Source: Piscinibacter aquaticus (GTDB lineage: Bacteria > Pseudomonadota > Gammaproteobacteria > Burkholderiales > Burkholderiaceae_C). Taken from it: 64,000 nt of DNA. The stretch spans positions 2,232,001 through 2,296,000 of the forward strand of contig VOPW01000001.1 in NCBI GenBank assembly GCA_007994965.1, written 5' to 3'. The notes beneath the pieces are model-generated. The model saw nothing but the letters and a program-made list of their open reading frames with translations. It did no database searches and was not told where the DNA came from. The translations under genes and the position numbers were made by a program. Below are positions 30,513 to 45,685 of this stretch, in pieces; the stretch's first letter is position 1; each line of letters begins with the position of its first letter.

Positions 30513-30616
30513 CGGCAGCTTCCTCGTCGGGCACTGTCGAACCCGGGCCCGCTCGACCGTCGTGGTTCACGAGTGCCCGATGCGCGGCGCTCATCCACCA
30601 CACCCGATGAGGAACG

Positions 30617-31098
30617 ATGATGGCCAAGAATACGATCTGCCTGTGGTTCGACAAGGATGCGGAAGAAGCCGCGCGCTTCTATGCCGCCACCTTCCCCGAC
30701 AGCCGCGTGACGGCGGTGCACCGCGCGCCGGCCGACTTCCCCGCCGGCAAGGCCGGTGACGTGATCACGGTGGAATTCACCGTCGCCGGCATCCCTGCCT
30801 CGGCCTGAACGGCGGCCCGGCCTTCGGCCAGACCGAGGCCTTCTCGTTCCAGATCTCCACCGAGGACCAGGAGGAGACCGACCGCTACTGGAACGCCATC
30901 CTCGGCAACGGCGGCACACCCAGCGCCTGCGGCTGGTGCAAGGACCGCTGGGGCCTGTCGTGGCAGATCACGCCGCTCGTGCTGACCGAGGCAATCGCCG
31001 CCGGCGGCGAGGAGGCGAAGCGAGCCTTCGAGGCGATGATGACCATGACCAAGATCGACGTCGCGGCGATCGAGGCCGCGCGCGCCGGCGCGAAGTAG
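30617..31098 (+). CDS. VOC-superfamily PhnB-like protein
   Basis: About 160 residues, one 3-dmu-9_3-mt/PhnB-type domain of the vicinal oxygen chelate fold (ICLWFDKDAEEAARFYAATFPDS at the start, QISTEDQEETDRYWNAILGNGG in the middle, CGWCKDRWGLSWQITP near the end). The frame breaks near 30799 (CCCC read as CCC; repaired GIPCLGLNGGPAFGQTEAF). Two ATGs stand in tandem at 30617 and 30620. Substrate and reaction are not known for this subgroup. The next gene starts nine bases downstream. Confidence 0.88.
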
Positions 31099-31106
31099 AC
31101 GGTGCG

Positions 31107-32277
31107 GTGAAACGAGGCCTCACCGCCCACGAGTTGTTCTACCCGGCGGCCGCGCTGTATGCGGCCCTGGCGCTGCCGCTGTCGGTCCTCGGCATGGTGA
31201 TGCCCGATGCGCCGCTGGCCGGCCTTCGAACGCCGGCCGGGCACGCCCATGAGATGCTGCTCGGCTTTGCCCTTGCGGTGGTCGCTGGCAACCAGCTCGG
31301 CGCGGCCACGCCCCGGGCCGTCGTCGCATTGCTGCTGCTGTGGCTGGCAGCGCGCGTCGCCTTCATCGCCGCGCCCGATTCGACGCTCGCCGCTGCCGCC
31401 AATGCCGCCTTCGCCGCGGCACTCGCACGGCGCATCGTGCCGCGGCTGGCCGGCGCGGCCAAGAAGTGGCGCAACCGCGTGCTGCCCCTGGTGCTGGCCG
31501 CGCTGTGCCTGATGGCCGGCGTGCTGCAGCTGCTGCGCGGCGGCAGCGGCACCTCCGGCACGCCGATGCTGGCGCTGGTGTCGCTCTTCGCGCTGCTGAT
31601 GCTGTTCATGGGCGGGCGCATCGTGGCGCCGGCCATCGCCGGCCAGTTCCATCAGCAGGGCGAGAACCTCGAGGCCCGCGTGCAGCCGCGCCTCGAAGCC
31701 GCATTGCTGGCCTGCGGCATGCTCGTGCCGCTGCTGCTGGCCGTGCCGCACGCCCGCCCACTGGCCGGCGCAGCCGCCGCGGCCGCCGGCGCGCTGGCGC
31801 TGGTGCGGCTGCTGCGCTGGCGCCCCTGGGGGCTGCGCGGCAGGTTCGATCTGTGGTGCGGCCGCCGGCTACGCGTGGCTGGGGCTTGGCCTGCTCGCGC
31901 TGGGTGCGTCGCTGGCCAGCGGGCGCCATGCGATCGCCGCGCTGCACCTGATCACCGTCGGCGCGCTGGGTACCCTCACCTTCAACGTGATGGCCTCGAC
32001 GTGGACGCTGCGCGCCCGGCGCGGCCTCGCCGATGTGCCGCTGATCACCCTCGGCACGGTGCTGCTGGCGGCGGCCACGGGGCTGCGCGTGCGGGCCTCG
32101 TTCGATGCGGCAAGGGCATGGGCGTGGATCGAGGCAGCGGCGGTCTGCTGGTCGGCCGCCTTCGTGCTCCTGCTGGTGATCTTCTGGCGCTGCGCCGCTG
32201 CACGGCGCCGGCACCTCGAACGCGTCGCTCAGCGCGCCGACGACTCCTCGTCGATCGCCTTCTGGACGGCGCGGTAG
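31107..32277 (+). CDS. nnrS: NnrS family heme- and copper-containing membrane protein
   Basis: Integral membrane protein, about 390 residues and around 12 hydrophobic spans. NnrS proteins are linked to nitric-oxide stress and denitrification regulons. The N-terminal AHELFYPAAALYAALALPLSVLGMV and the GHAHEMLLGFALAVVAGNQLGAATPR segment with its paired His are family signatures. GTG start nine bases after the VOC gene. The frame breaks near 31860 (two bases missing, CGCGGCC read as CGGCC; repaired LWCAAAGYAWLGLGLLALGAS). It overlaps the convergent serine hydrolase gene by about 49 bases. No nitric-oxide reductase is nearby. Confidence 0.85.
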
Positions 32278-33417
32278 AACGCTTCGCGCGCCTGGGCTGG
32301 CCTCGCGGTCGGTGGCGCCGCCCTGCCAGTTGGCGTTGCTGGCGATCACCAGCTGCCGCTTCGGGTCGAGGAAGATGCCCTGGCCGAAGATGCCGCGAGC
32401 GGCGAAGCTGCCGTCGTCATAGGTCCACCACTGGTAGCCGTAGCCGCGTCCCGCCTCGCCGATGCCGGTGCGGCTGGTGGTGGCCTCCGCCAGCCAGCCG
32501 TCGGGCACGATGGCGCGACCCTCGGCGCTGCGGGCACCGTCGAGGATGAACTGGCCGAAGCGCGCGTAGTCGCGCGTGGCCGCCTGGATGCAGCAGCCGC
32601 TGATCTCCTGCCCGGTCTTGCTGAGGATCCAGGTGGCCTGCTGCTCCATGCCGGCCGGCGCCCACACCTTCTCGGCGAGGTACTCGGCCAGCGGCCGCTT
32701 CGTCGCCGCGCTGACCAGCACGCCGACGAGGTTGGTCTCGCCGGTGCTGTAGTGCCAGCGCGTGCCGGCCGGTGCCTCGCGCGGCAGTCGGCGCAGGTAG
32801 CTCACCAGCGCATCGACGCCGGGCTCGGGCTGGTGCTTGTTGAAACGCGCCACATCCGCGTTCGGATCGCCGTAGTCCTCGTTCCAGCGGATGCCCGAGG
32901 TCATCGTCAGCAGCTGGCGGATGCTGACGTCGTCGTAGGCCGAACCTTTCATCGCCGGCAGGTAGTCGCTGACCTTGTCGTCCATGCTGCGGATGGCGCC
33001 GTCGCGCAGCGCCGCGCCGACCAGCGTCGAGGTCATCGACTTCGCGACGCTGAAGCTGGTCCACCGGCCTTGCGCGTCGAAGCCCAGGCCGTAGCGCTCG
33101 AGGCGCATCCGGCCGCCCTGCAGGATCACCAGCCCGGCGCTGCGCTGCCCGGCCATGTAGGCGTCGACATCGAGCGGCAGCGCCAGGGGCTTGCCCGGCG
33201 GCAAGGCGCGCACGGTCGGCCCGGCGGGGACGGTGCGCGCCTTGGCGAGGAAGGGCAGCCGGTCGAGCGCGCGGAAGGCGGCATCGCGCGTGCGCTGGCT
33301 CCAGAACAGGATGTCGGTATTGGTGGGCAGCGCCAGCAGCAGGCCGCGGGTTTCCTTGTCGAGGCCGAGCCAGCCGGCACTGCCGGCGACCGCGAGCGCG
33401 CCGATGGCGGCCAGCAT
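32229..33417 (-). CDS. Serine hydrolase, beta-lactamase class C family
   Basis: About 395 residues. The SXXK motif is in FSVAKSMTSTLVGAAL and the YXN-like motif is WHYSTGETNLVG (YST), as in penicillin-binding-protein-like esterases rather than true beta-lactamases. An N-terminal hydrophobic segment (LAAIGALAVAGSAGWLGL) suggests export or anchoring. The C-terminus is out of frame after 32290-32295 (CCTGGG, an extra base beside CCTGG); repaired it reads REASQAREAFYRAVQKAIDEESSAR. A 966-residue open frame in this strand extends far upstream but only because of missing stops in high-GC DNA. Overlaps nnrS tail to tail. Confidence 0.85.
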
Positions 33418-33594
33418 CAGGTCTTCTTCGTCATGTCGATTCGTCGATGGAGGGGCGGTGCGGATCGTGCCTGAAGAACGCGGCCGAGAAGTCCGGGACA
33501 ATGCGGGGCTTGACAGCGCTGCGACGGCTTCGGCCGAGCCCCGCGGCGGCGCCACAAACTCCCGACAGATCAGAGACTTAGCTTGGACTCCAGC

Positions 33595-36186
33595 GTGACG
33601 GCCGCCCCCGACACCCGCCCCGCCTTCGACGGCCACACGCCGATGATGCAGCAGTACCTGCGCATCAAGGCCGAGTTTCCCGAGACGCTGGTCTTCTACC
33701 GGATGGGCGACTTCTACGAACTCTTCTTCGAGGACGCCCGCCGTGCCAACCGCCTGCTCGACATCACGCTGACCACGCGCGGCCAGAGCGCCGGCGAGCC
33801 GGTGGTGATGGCCGGCGTGCCGGTGCATTCGGTGGAGAGCTACCTCGCCGGGCTGATCAAGCTCGGCGAGGCGGTGGCCATCTGCGAACAGGTGGGCGAC
33901 GTGGCCACGGCCAAGGGCCCCGTCGAGCGCAAGGTCGTGCGCGTGGTCACGCCGGGCACGGTGACCGACACCGAGCTGCTGGCCGACAAGAGCGATGCCG
34001 TGCTGCTGGCGGTGGCGAAGCAAGGCCAAGGATTCGGCCTCGCGGCTCGCGCTCACGCAGGGCGAGCTCGGGCTGACCGAATGCAGCGAGCGCGAGCTCG
34101 GCAGCTGGCTGGCCCGCCTGCAACCGAGCGAGGTGCTGGTGGAGCGCGAACATGGCAGCGAGGCGCTGCTGCAGTCGCGCGCGCCGCTCACGGTGCGGCC
34201 CGGCTGGCAGTTTGATGCCGCACTCGGCACGCGCAAGCTGTGCGAGCAGCTGCGCGTGGCCAGCCTCGCCGGCTTCAACGCGCAGGAACTGCCCGCCTCG
34301 CAAGCCGCCGCCGCGGCCCTGCTGGCGTTTGCCGAGCACACCCAGGGCCAGTCGCTCGCCCACGTGCGCACGCTCACCGTGCGCCGCGCCAGCGAGCTGC
34401 TCGAGCTGCCGCCGTCGACCCACCGCAATCTCGAGCTGACGCAGACGCTGCGCGGCGAAGACGCCCCCACCCTCTTCTCGCTGCTCGACACCTGCCGCAC
34501 CGGCATGGGCAGCCGCGCGCTGCGCCAGTGGCTGACGCAACCGCTGCGCGAGCGCCGCGTGGCTGCGCAGCGTCACGATGCGATCGAGGCGCTGCTGCAC
34601 ACCGATCTCGAGGCGCTGCGCGAGGCGCTGCGGGGCATCAGCGATGTCGAGCGCACCACCGCGCGCATCGCGCTGCGCCAGTGCGCCCGCGCGAGCTGGC
34701 CGGGCTGCGCGCCACGCTGCAGTCGCTGCCGCAGCTGCTGGCGCGCGTGCCGCATGGCGCGACCACGCTGCTCGACATGCTGTGGGACGCGCTGCACCCG
34801 CCGGGCGAGATCGAGGAACTGCTGATCGCCGCGATCGCCGACGAGCCGGCGGTGCTGCTGCGCGACGGCGGCGTGATCGCGCCCGGCTTCGACGCCACGC
34901 TCGACGAGCTGCGCGGCATCGGCGCCAACTGCGATGCCTTCCTGCTCGACCTCGAGGCCCGCGAACGTGCGCGCACCGGCATCGCCAACCTGCGCGTTCA
35001 GTTCAACAAGGTGCACGGCTTCTACATCGAGGTGACGCAGGGGCAGCTCGACAAGGTGCCGAACGACTACCTGCGCCGCCAGACGCTGAAGAACGCCGAA
35101 CGCTTCATCACGCCGGAGCTGAAGTCGTTCGAGGACAAGGCGCTGTCGGCGCAGGACCGCGCGCTGACCCGCGAGAAGCTGCTCTACGACCAGCTGCTGG
35201 ACCAGCTGCACACGCACCTCGAGCCGTTGACCGCACTGGCGCGCGGGCTGGCCTCGCTGGACGCGCTGGCCTCGCTGGCCGAGCGCAGCCGCACGCTGGG
35301 CTGGAGCCGGCCGGCCTTCGTCAAGGAGCCGTGCATCGACATCGAGGCCGGCCGCCACCCGGTGGTGGAGGCGCGGCTGGCCGAGACTGGCGCCGGCGCC
35401 TTCATGGCCAACGACTGCCGGCTCGACGCCAACCGCCGCATGCTGGTGATCACCGGCCCGAACATGGGCGGCAAGAGCACCTTCATGCGGCAGGTGGCAC
35501 TGATCGTGCTGCTGGCCGCGATGGGCTCCTACGTGCCGGCCAGGGCCTGCCGACTGGGGCCGATCGACGCCATCCACACCCGCATCGGTGCGGCCGACGA
35601 CCTCGCCAATGCGCAGTCGACCTTCATGCTCGAGATGACCGAGGCCGCCGCGATCATCCACGGCGCCACCGAGCACTCGCTGGTGCTGATGGACGAGATC
35701 GGCCGCGGCACCTCGACATTCGACGGCCTGGCGCTGGCCGGTGCAATCGCCAGCCACCTGCACGACCGCAACCGTGCCTTCACGCTGTTCGCCACCCACT
35801 ACTTCGAGCTGACGGAGTTTCCCGTCAAGCACGAGCGCGCGGTCAACGCGCACGTCTCGGCGGTGGAAAGCGGCGACGACATCGTCTTCCTGCACGACAT
35901 CCAGCCCGGCCCGGCCAGCCGCAGCTACGGCGTGCAGGTGGCGCGGCTGGCGGGGATGCCGCCCGGGCTGATCCGCCGGGCGCGGCTCACGCTGGAGGCA
36001 CTCGAGGCCCAGCAGCGCGCGCACGATACCCAGTTCGACCTGTTCGAGACGCCGCCGCCGGCGCCGCCGCAGCTGCGCAGCGAGGTGGAGCATGCGCTCG
36101 ACGAGATCGACCCCGACACTCTCAGCCCCAAGGACGCGCTCGACGCGCTCTACCGGCTGAAAGCCTTGCAGAAGGACTCCTCATGA
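33595..36186 (+). CDS. mutS: DNA mismatch repair protein MutS
   Basis: Mismatch-recognition ATPase, about 864 residues after repair, family-typical. The mismatch-binding Phe-X-Glu is in RMGDFYELF near residue 40; Walker A is [11 protein letters not shown] and the Walker B region is [16 protein letters not shown]. Two frame breaks: near 34048 (two bases missing, repaired [14 protein letters not shown]) and at 34678-34681 (CCAG for CCAGG, restoring [12 protein letters not shown]). Start taken as GTG at 33595; TTG at 33583 is in frame. The stop overlaps the anbu ATG by four bases (ATGA), so the two are coupled. Confidence 0.95.
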
Positions 36187-37003
36187 CCTATTGCGTGGGC
36201 ATCAAGCTCGATGCCGGCCTCGTGTTCCTCTCCGACTCGCGCACCAACGCGGGCCTCGACCAGATCAGCACCTTCCGCAAGATGATGGTCTACGAGAAGG
36301 CCGGCGACCGCTTCATGGTGATGCTGTCGGCCGGCAACCTGTCGATCAGCCAGTCGGTGCGGGAGATCCTGCAGGTGGAGAAGATCGACAACCCGGGCGG
36401 CGAGCCGCTGACCATCTGGAACGCGCCCAGCATGTTCGACGCGGTGCGTGTGCTCGGCAGCGCGGTGCGCCGCGTCTACGACCAGGACGGCGCCTCGCTC
36501 AAGCAGAGCGGCATCGACTTCAACACCTCGATGATCTTCGGCGGGCAGATCAAGGGCGAGGCGATGCGCCTGTTCCTCGTCTACTCCGCCGGCAACTTCA
36601 TCGAGGCGACGCGCGAGACCTGCTTCTTCCAGATCGGCGAGAGCAAGTACGGCAAGCCGGTGCTCGACCGCATGGTCACGCCGGCCTCGGGCCTCGACGA
36701 AGCGGCCAAGTGCGCGCTGGTCTCGATGGACTCGACGCTGAAGTCCAACCTCTCCGTCGGGCTGCCGCTGGACCTGCTGGTCTACGAGCGCGACCGTTTC
36801 GCCAGCGACAAGATCGCCTGCATCGACGAGCACAACCCGTACTTCCACATGATCCGCAGCTCCTGGGGCCAACGGCTGCGCCCGGTGTTCGAGTCGATCG
36901 ATGCGCCGCGCTGGGACGGCGGCGACACCGCGCACCCGCTGAGCACCGCCGACTGCCGCTACGAGCCGATGCGCAAGATCACGCACCCCGGGGAAAAGCT
37001 GGT

Positions 37004-37007
<4 letters not shown>
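36183..37007 (+). CDS. Proteasome-type peptidase Anbu
   Basis: Ancestral bacterial proteasome homologue of the Ntn-hydrolase fold, 274 residues, intact. After Met removal Thr1 is the expected nucleophile ([20 protein letters not shown]), with Asp17 in SDSRT and Lys32 in FRKMM as partners, the proteasome beta-subunit triad arrangement. Anbu is usually found beside alpha-E, transglutaminase-like and ATP-grasp genes; here it lies between mutS and an alpha/beta hydrolase gene, overlapping both by four bases. Its natural substrates are not established. Well-conserved and not frame-broken, unlike its neighbour. Confidence 0.93.
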
Positions 37008-41745
<4,738 letters not shown>

Positions 41746-41757
41746 TCCTCACGCGCC

Positions 41758-42036
41758 ATGCGCCTGGTCACGATCGTCCTGCTGGTGCTGCTGGCACTGG
41801 TGCATGCCGAGCTCTGGCTCGGCAAGGGCGGCGTGCCGCGCGTGATGGAGCTGTCGGGCAAGCTGGCCGAGCAGAAGCAGCTCAACGAGGCGGCGAAGCA
41901 GCGCAATGCGCAGCTGCTCGCCGAGGTCAGCGACCTGAAGGAAGGCCTGGAGATGGTCGAGGAGAAGGCCCGCTTCGACCTCGGCATGGTCAAGCCCGAC
42001 GAGATCTTCGTGCAGGTCTCGCCGCCGCGGCGCTGA
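41758..42036 (+). CDS. ftsB: Cell division protein FtsB
   Basis: Bitopic divisome protein, 92 residues, intact. Short N-terminus and one membrane helix (LVTIVLLVLLALVHAELW) are followed by a periplasmic coiled coil (LAEQKQLNEAAKQRNAQLLAEV) and the FtsB tail EKARFDLGMVKPDEIFVQV. FtsB pairs with FtsL and FtsQ. Eleven bases after eno, as in related genomes. Confidence 0.95.
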   Translation: MRLVTIVLLVLLALVHAELWLGKGGVPRVMELSGKLAEQKQLNEAAKQRNAQLLAEVSDLKEGLEMVEEKARFDLGMVKPDEIFVQVSPPRR

Positions 42037-42055
42037 GCGGCTCACGCCACCACCG

Positions 42056-42684
42056 ATGGATTCGCTGCTGCACGCGCTGCGGCCGCTGTTCGCGCCCGCC
42101 TTCACGCTGTGGGGGCTCCGGCCACCTGGCTGGAGCTGATCGCGGTCGTGCTCGCGCTGGTGATGGTGGCGCTGAACATGCGCGTCAACCCGCTGGCCTG
42201 GCCGCTGGCCATCGCCTCCTCGCTGCTGTACTTCCTGCTCTTCTGGGGCAGCCGGCTGTATGGCGAGGCCGGTCTGCAGATCTTCTTCGTGGCCGTGGCG
42301 CTGTGGGGCTGGTGGCAGTGGCTGCGCGGCACCATGGACGACGGCACCGCGCTGCAGGTGCGCGCGCTGACACGGCGCGAGGCCGCCGGCTGCAGCCTCG
42401 CGATGGCACTCGCGTGGCCGGCGCTGGCGCTGTTCCTCGACCACCGCACCGATTCCGACGTACCCTGGTTCGACGCCTTCCCCACCGCGGCCAGCCTCGT
42501 CGGCCAGTGGCTGCTCGGGCGAAAGTATCTCGAGAACTGGCTGGTGTGGCTGGTGGTCAACGTGGTCAGCGTGGCGCTGTTCGCCTTCAAGGGCCTGTGG
42601 CTGACGGTGCTGCTGTATGCCGTCTTCGTCGTGCTCTCGGTGCTGGGCTGGCGGGCCTGGACGCGGCTCGCGGCTCACCGATGA
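42056..42684 (+). CDS. pnuC: Nicotinamide riboside transporter PnuC
   Basis: Inner-membrane facilitator for nicotinamide riboside, about 209 residues with seven or so hydrophobic spans. The family segment YFLLFWGSRLYGEAGLQIFFVAVALWGWWQW (residues 58-88) is diagnostic. The frame breaks near 42111 (TGGGGGCTCC, one C missing; repaired TLWGAPATWLELIAVV). The stop overlaps the next ATG by four bases, so transporter and kinase are coupled. Confidence 0.92.
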
Positions 42685-43307
42685 GCGCCTTCGTCGTCGC
42701 GCTGCTCGGCGCGGAGAGCACCGGCAAGACCACGCTGGCGCAGCAACTCGCCAAGGCCCTGCGGGAACGCGGTGAGCGCGTCGCGGTGGTCGGCGAGTAC
42801 CTGCGCGAGTTCTGCGACGTGCAAGCGCGCACGCCGCGCATCGACGAGCAGCGCGGCATCGCCGCCGAGCAGACGCGCCGCATCGAGGCGGCTGCGCAAA
42901 GCCACGACATCGTGATCGCCGACACCACGGCGCTGATGATCGCCGTCTACAGCGACCAGGTGTTCGAAGACCTCAGCCTTTACGACGAAGCACTGTCGGC
43001 CCACTCGGCCTGCCAGCTGACGCTGCTGACCGCACTCGACCTGCCCTGGCAGGCCGACGGCCACCAGCGCGACGGCCCGCACGTGCGCGAGCCGGTGGAT
43101 GCCAAGGTGCGCGCGGCGCTGGACCGCGCATCGCTCGACTGCTCGATCGTCTTCGGCCACGGCGATGCCCGGCTGGCCAACGCGCTCGCAGCCATCGACC
43201 GTGCCCGCACTCCGCCGGAGGTACTGCCCGAGGGCAGGCGCTGGCGCTGGGTGTGCGAGCGGTGCGGCGATGCCGATTGCGAACGGCACTGGCTGCCCTC
43301 GCTCTGA
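42681..43307 (+). CDS. NadR-type nicotinamide riboside kinase-like ATPase
   Basis: AAA_28 P-loop protein of 208 residues, intact, matching the kinase part of NadR. Walker A is LLGAESTGKTTLAQQL, and IADTTALMIAVYSDQVFED resembles the NadR kinase core. No helix-turn-helix or adenylyltransferase domain is present. With PnuC it would import and phosphorylate nicotinamide riboside. Odd feature: a C-terminal tail with Cys pairs (WVCERCGDADCERHW), which could bind zinc. No NadR-like repressor is nearby. Confidence 0.85.
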   Translation: MSAFVVALLGAESTGKTTLAQQLAKALRERGERVAVVGEYLREFCDVQARTPRIDEQRGIAAEQTRRIEAAAQSHDIVIADTTALMIAVYSDQVFEDLSLYDEALSAHSACQLTLLTALDLPWQADGHQRDGPHVREPVDAKVRAALDRASLDCSIVFGHGDARLANALAAIDRARTPPEVLPEGRRWRWVCERCGDADCERHWLPSL

Positions 43308-43333
43308 TATCGTTGCCAGTCTTCGCAGCGCGC

Positions 43334-44148
43334 ATGTCCATGGCCAACGTCTGCTCCAGTTGCAGTACCGACAACGCCGACGGCGCGCTGGTCTGCCGCC
43401 AGTGCGGCGCCGCGCTGGCCTCCGCCGGCGGCTGGAGCCGCTCGCTCATCCCCGAGGACGACACCTTCGATCCGCTGTCGGCACCGACGCTGGTGATGCA
43501 GCACACCGCGCCGGCGATGCTGCCCGACGTTGCGGACACCCAGCCGCTGGCACCCGAGGGCAACACCGGCCGGCGCCTGGTCTGGGGCCTGGCGGGCTTC
43601 GTCCTGCTGCTCGGCGCCGGCGTCTGGCTGCTGCGCCCCTCGGGCGACGAGCCTGTGACGCCCTTGGCGCCCGCACCCGCCGTCGCAGCCTCCACGGCGA
43701 TGTCGGCCGCCAGTGCGGCCTTGCCCGCGCCCGAACCGGCACTCACCGCGAGCACGGCCATGGCCGCGTTGCCGACGCGCCTGCCGGCGCGGCAGAGGCA
43801 GCCGCTGCAGCCGTGGTGGCCGCATCGAGCCCGGCACCGGCCGCGTTGCCTGCGGCGGCCACCGATCGGCGCAAGCGCATTCCGGAGCCGGTCGTGCGCC
43901 GGCCCGTGCCGGCGTCGGCACCCGCCCTTCCCGCCTCGGAGCCCGCTCCGGCACCGCCGCCCCCGCTGCCCCCGGCGCCCTTGCCGGAGCCGCCCCGCCA
44001 GCGAACGGTGGCGGAGTCGTGCGCCGGCAGCAGCCTGCTGACACGCGGCTTCTGCGAGCACCGCGAGTGCGCCAAGCCCGAACTGGCCGGCGACCCGGTC
44101 TGCGTGCGGCTGAAGGAAACCGAGGAAGCGCGCCGCTTGCGCCAGTGA
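43334..44148 (+). CDS. Zinc-ribbon membrane protein with Ala/Pro-rich periplasmic part
   Basis: About 271 residues, not recognised as a named family. The N-terminus is a zinc ribbon (CSSC, then CRQC, residues 7-27), followed by a linker, one membrane helix (LVWGLAGFVLLLGAGVWLL, about residue 80), a long Ala/Pro-rich segment with low complexity, and a Cys-containing C-terminal end (ESCAGSSLLTRGFCEHRECAKPELAGDPVC). The frame breaks in the Ala-rich part near 43790. The C-terminal Cys pattern resembles those found in other Burkholderiales zinc-ribbon proteins, but I cannot name the function. It follows the NadR-like gene by 26 bases. Confidence 0.7.
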
Positions 44149-44163
44149 ATCGGCGCCGCCGGC

Positions 44164-45131
44164 TCAGTTGAGGGTGCTGCTGCCCGGCGGCTGCGAGCCG
44201 GCCGGCATGAACAATCCCGCGGCATCGACCGGGTCGAAGTGGTACTTGATGCCGCAGAAATCGCAGCCGATCTCCACCCGGCCTTGCTCGGCGAGGATGC
44301 TCGATCTCGTCGCGGCCCAGGCTGCGCAGCATGCCGGCCACACGATCGCGCGAGCAGCTGCAATGAAAACGCGGGCCGCTGGCGCCGGCCATCGGCTCGA
44401 AGCGGCGCAGGTCTTCCTCCCAGAACAGGCGGCGCAACACGGTATCGGCGTCGAGCGTCAGCAACTCCTCGCGCGTCAGCGTGGAAGCGAGGTGCGCGAT
44501 GCGGTTGAAGGCTTCGCTCAGGCCGATGTCGTCTTCGTTGCGCCGGCCGGCCAGATTGCCCTCGCCTTCGACCGGCAGGCGCTGGATGAGCAGGCCGGCC
44601 GCCACCTGATCGTTCGCCGCGAGGATCAGCCGCGTATCGAGCTGCTCGCTCTGCAGCATGTAGTGCTCGAGCACCTGCGAGCTGCTGCAGCGGCTCGCGC
44701 TGGTCGCCATGCAGCGGCACCACGCCCTGGTAGGGCTGCTGGCCCGGCAGCTTGTCCTTGGGATCGAGCGTGATCGCGCAGCGGCCCTGGCCGTGCACGT
44801 TGAGCATGGCCTCGAGCTGCGCCTGCGACGGCACCTCGCCGACCACCTTGGCGGTGACGCGAAAGCCGAGATCGGGCTGCACCTCGGCCACCGCCAGCTT
44901 CACCGGCCCGTCGCCGAACACCTGCAGCACCAGCGAGCCGTTGAACTTGATGTTCGACTGCATCAGCACGCCGGCCGCGGCCATCTCGCCGAGCAGCATG
45001 CGCACCGGCGCCGGAAAGCTGTCGCTCGCCTGCTCGCGGCGGCGCAGCAACTCCTGCCAGGAATCGGTCAGGCGCACGAGCATGCCGCGCACCGGCAGGC
45101 CCTCGAAAAGAAACTTGTGCAGTTCGGACAT
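44164..45131 (-). CDS. hslO: 33-kDa redox chaperone Hsp33
   Basis: Redox-activated holdase, about 320 residues after repair. N-terminal domain: LHKFLFEGLPVRGMLVRLTDSW; the middle LLTLDADTVLRRLFWEEDLRRFEP; C-terminal zinc switch FHCSCSRD and GCDFCGIKYHF (CXC and CXXC). Two frame breaks, each a loss of about two bases: near 44692 (LQQLSQVLEHYML by repair) and near 44303 (GRDEIESILAEQG). Neither is at CCWGG. The ATG overlaps the stop of the carbonic-anhydrase-like gene (TGATG), so they form an operon. Confidence 0.92.
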
Positions 45132-45654
45132 CAACCGATCTTCTTCAATCCGCGCCGGAAGCGCTCTGCCTTCTCAGCGTAGTGGACGGCGCCCATCTTC
45201 ACGCGCTCGAACTGCTCCGGCGAGAGCTGGCGCACCACCTTGGCGGGCGAGCCCATGATCAGCGAGCCGTCGGGAAATTCCTTGCCCTCGGTGAGCAGCG
45301 AGCCGGCACCGACCAGCAGTTGCGGCCGATCTTCACGTTGTTCAAGACCACGGCCTGGATGCCGACCAGCGAACCGTCGCCGATCTCGCAACCATGCAGC
45401 ATGACCTGGTGGCCGATGGTCACGTTCTGCCCGATCACCAGCGGGCAGCCGGGGTCGGTGTGCAGCACGCTGCCGTCCTGCACGTTGGAGCCGCGGCCGA
45501 CGGTGATCCAGTCGTTGTCGCCGCGCAGCACCGCGCCGAACCACACGCTCGCGCCCTCCTGCAGCTCGACGCGGCCGATCACCTGGGCGCTGTCGGCCAC
45601 CCAGGCGCTGTCCGCGATGCGGGGAATGTCGTCGTCGAGCTGGTAGATCGCCAT
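45131..45654 (-). CDS. Gamma-carbonic anhydrase-like hexapeptide protein
   Basis: Left-handed beta-helix protein of about 174 residues of the YrdA/PaaY group. The fold is visible in [22 protein letters not shown] and [13 protein letters not shown]; likely metal-binding His are in [10 protein letters not shown]. The frame breaks at 45313-45316 (CTGG on the coding strand for CCTGG; repaired [17 protein letters not shown], with Leu from CTG). It is first in a two-gene unit with hslO, sharing a TGATG junction. Carbonic anhydrase activity varies in this family, so the reaction is not certain. Confidence 0.88.
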
Positions 45655-45685
45655 GGTCTGCTTTCGGGCAAGGGGCGAAGTGTAG

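Noticed and set aside
32229..33417. A beta-lactamase conferring drug resistance
   Set aside because: The SXXK is present but the second motif is YST and no KTG is evident; such class C-like proteins are usually esterases or peptidases.
31606..34506. A 966-codon open frame on the minus strand
   Set aside because: It includes the serine hydrolase but runs antisense through the 5' part of mutS. Only the part from 33417 to 32229 resembles a protein family; the rest is a stop-free shadow in high-GC DNA.
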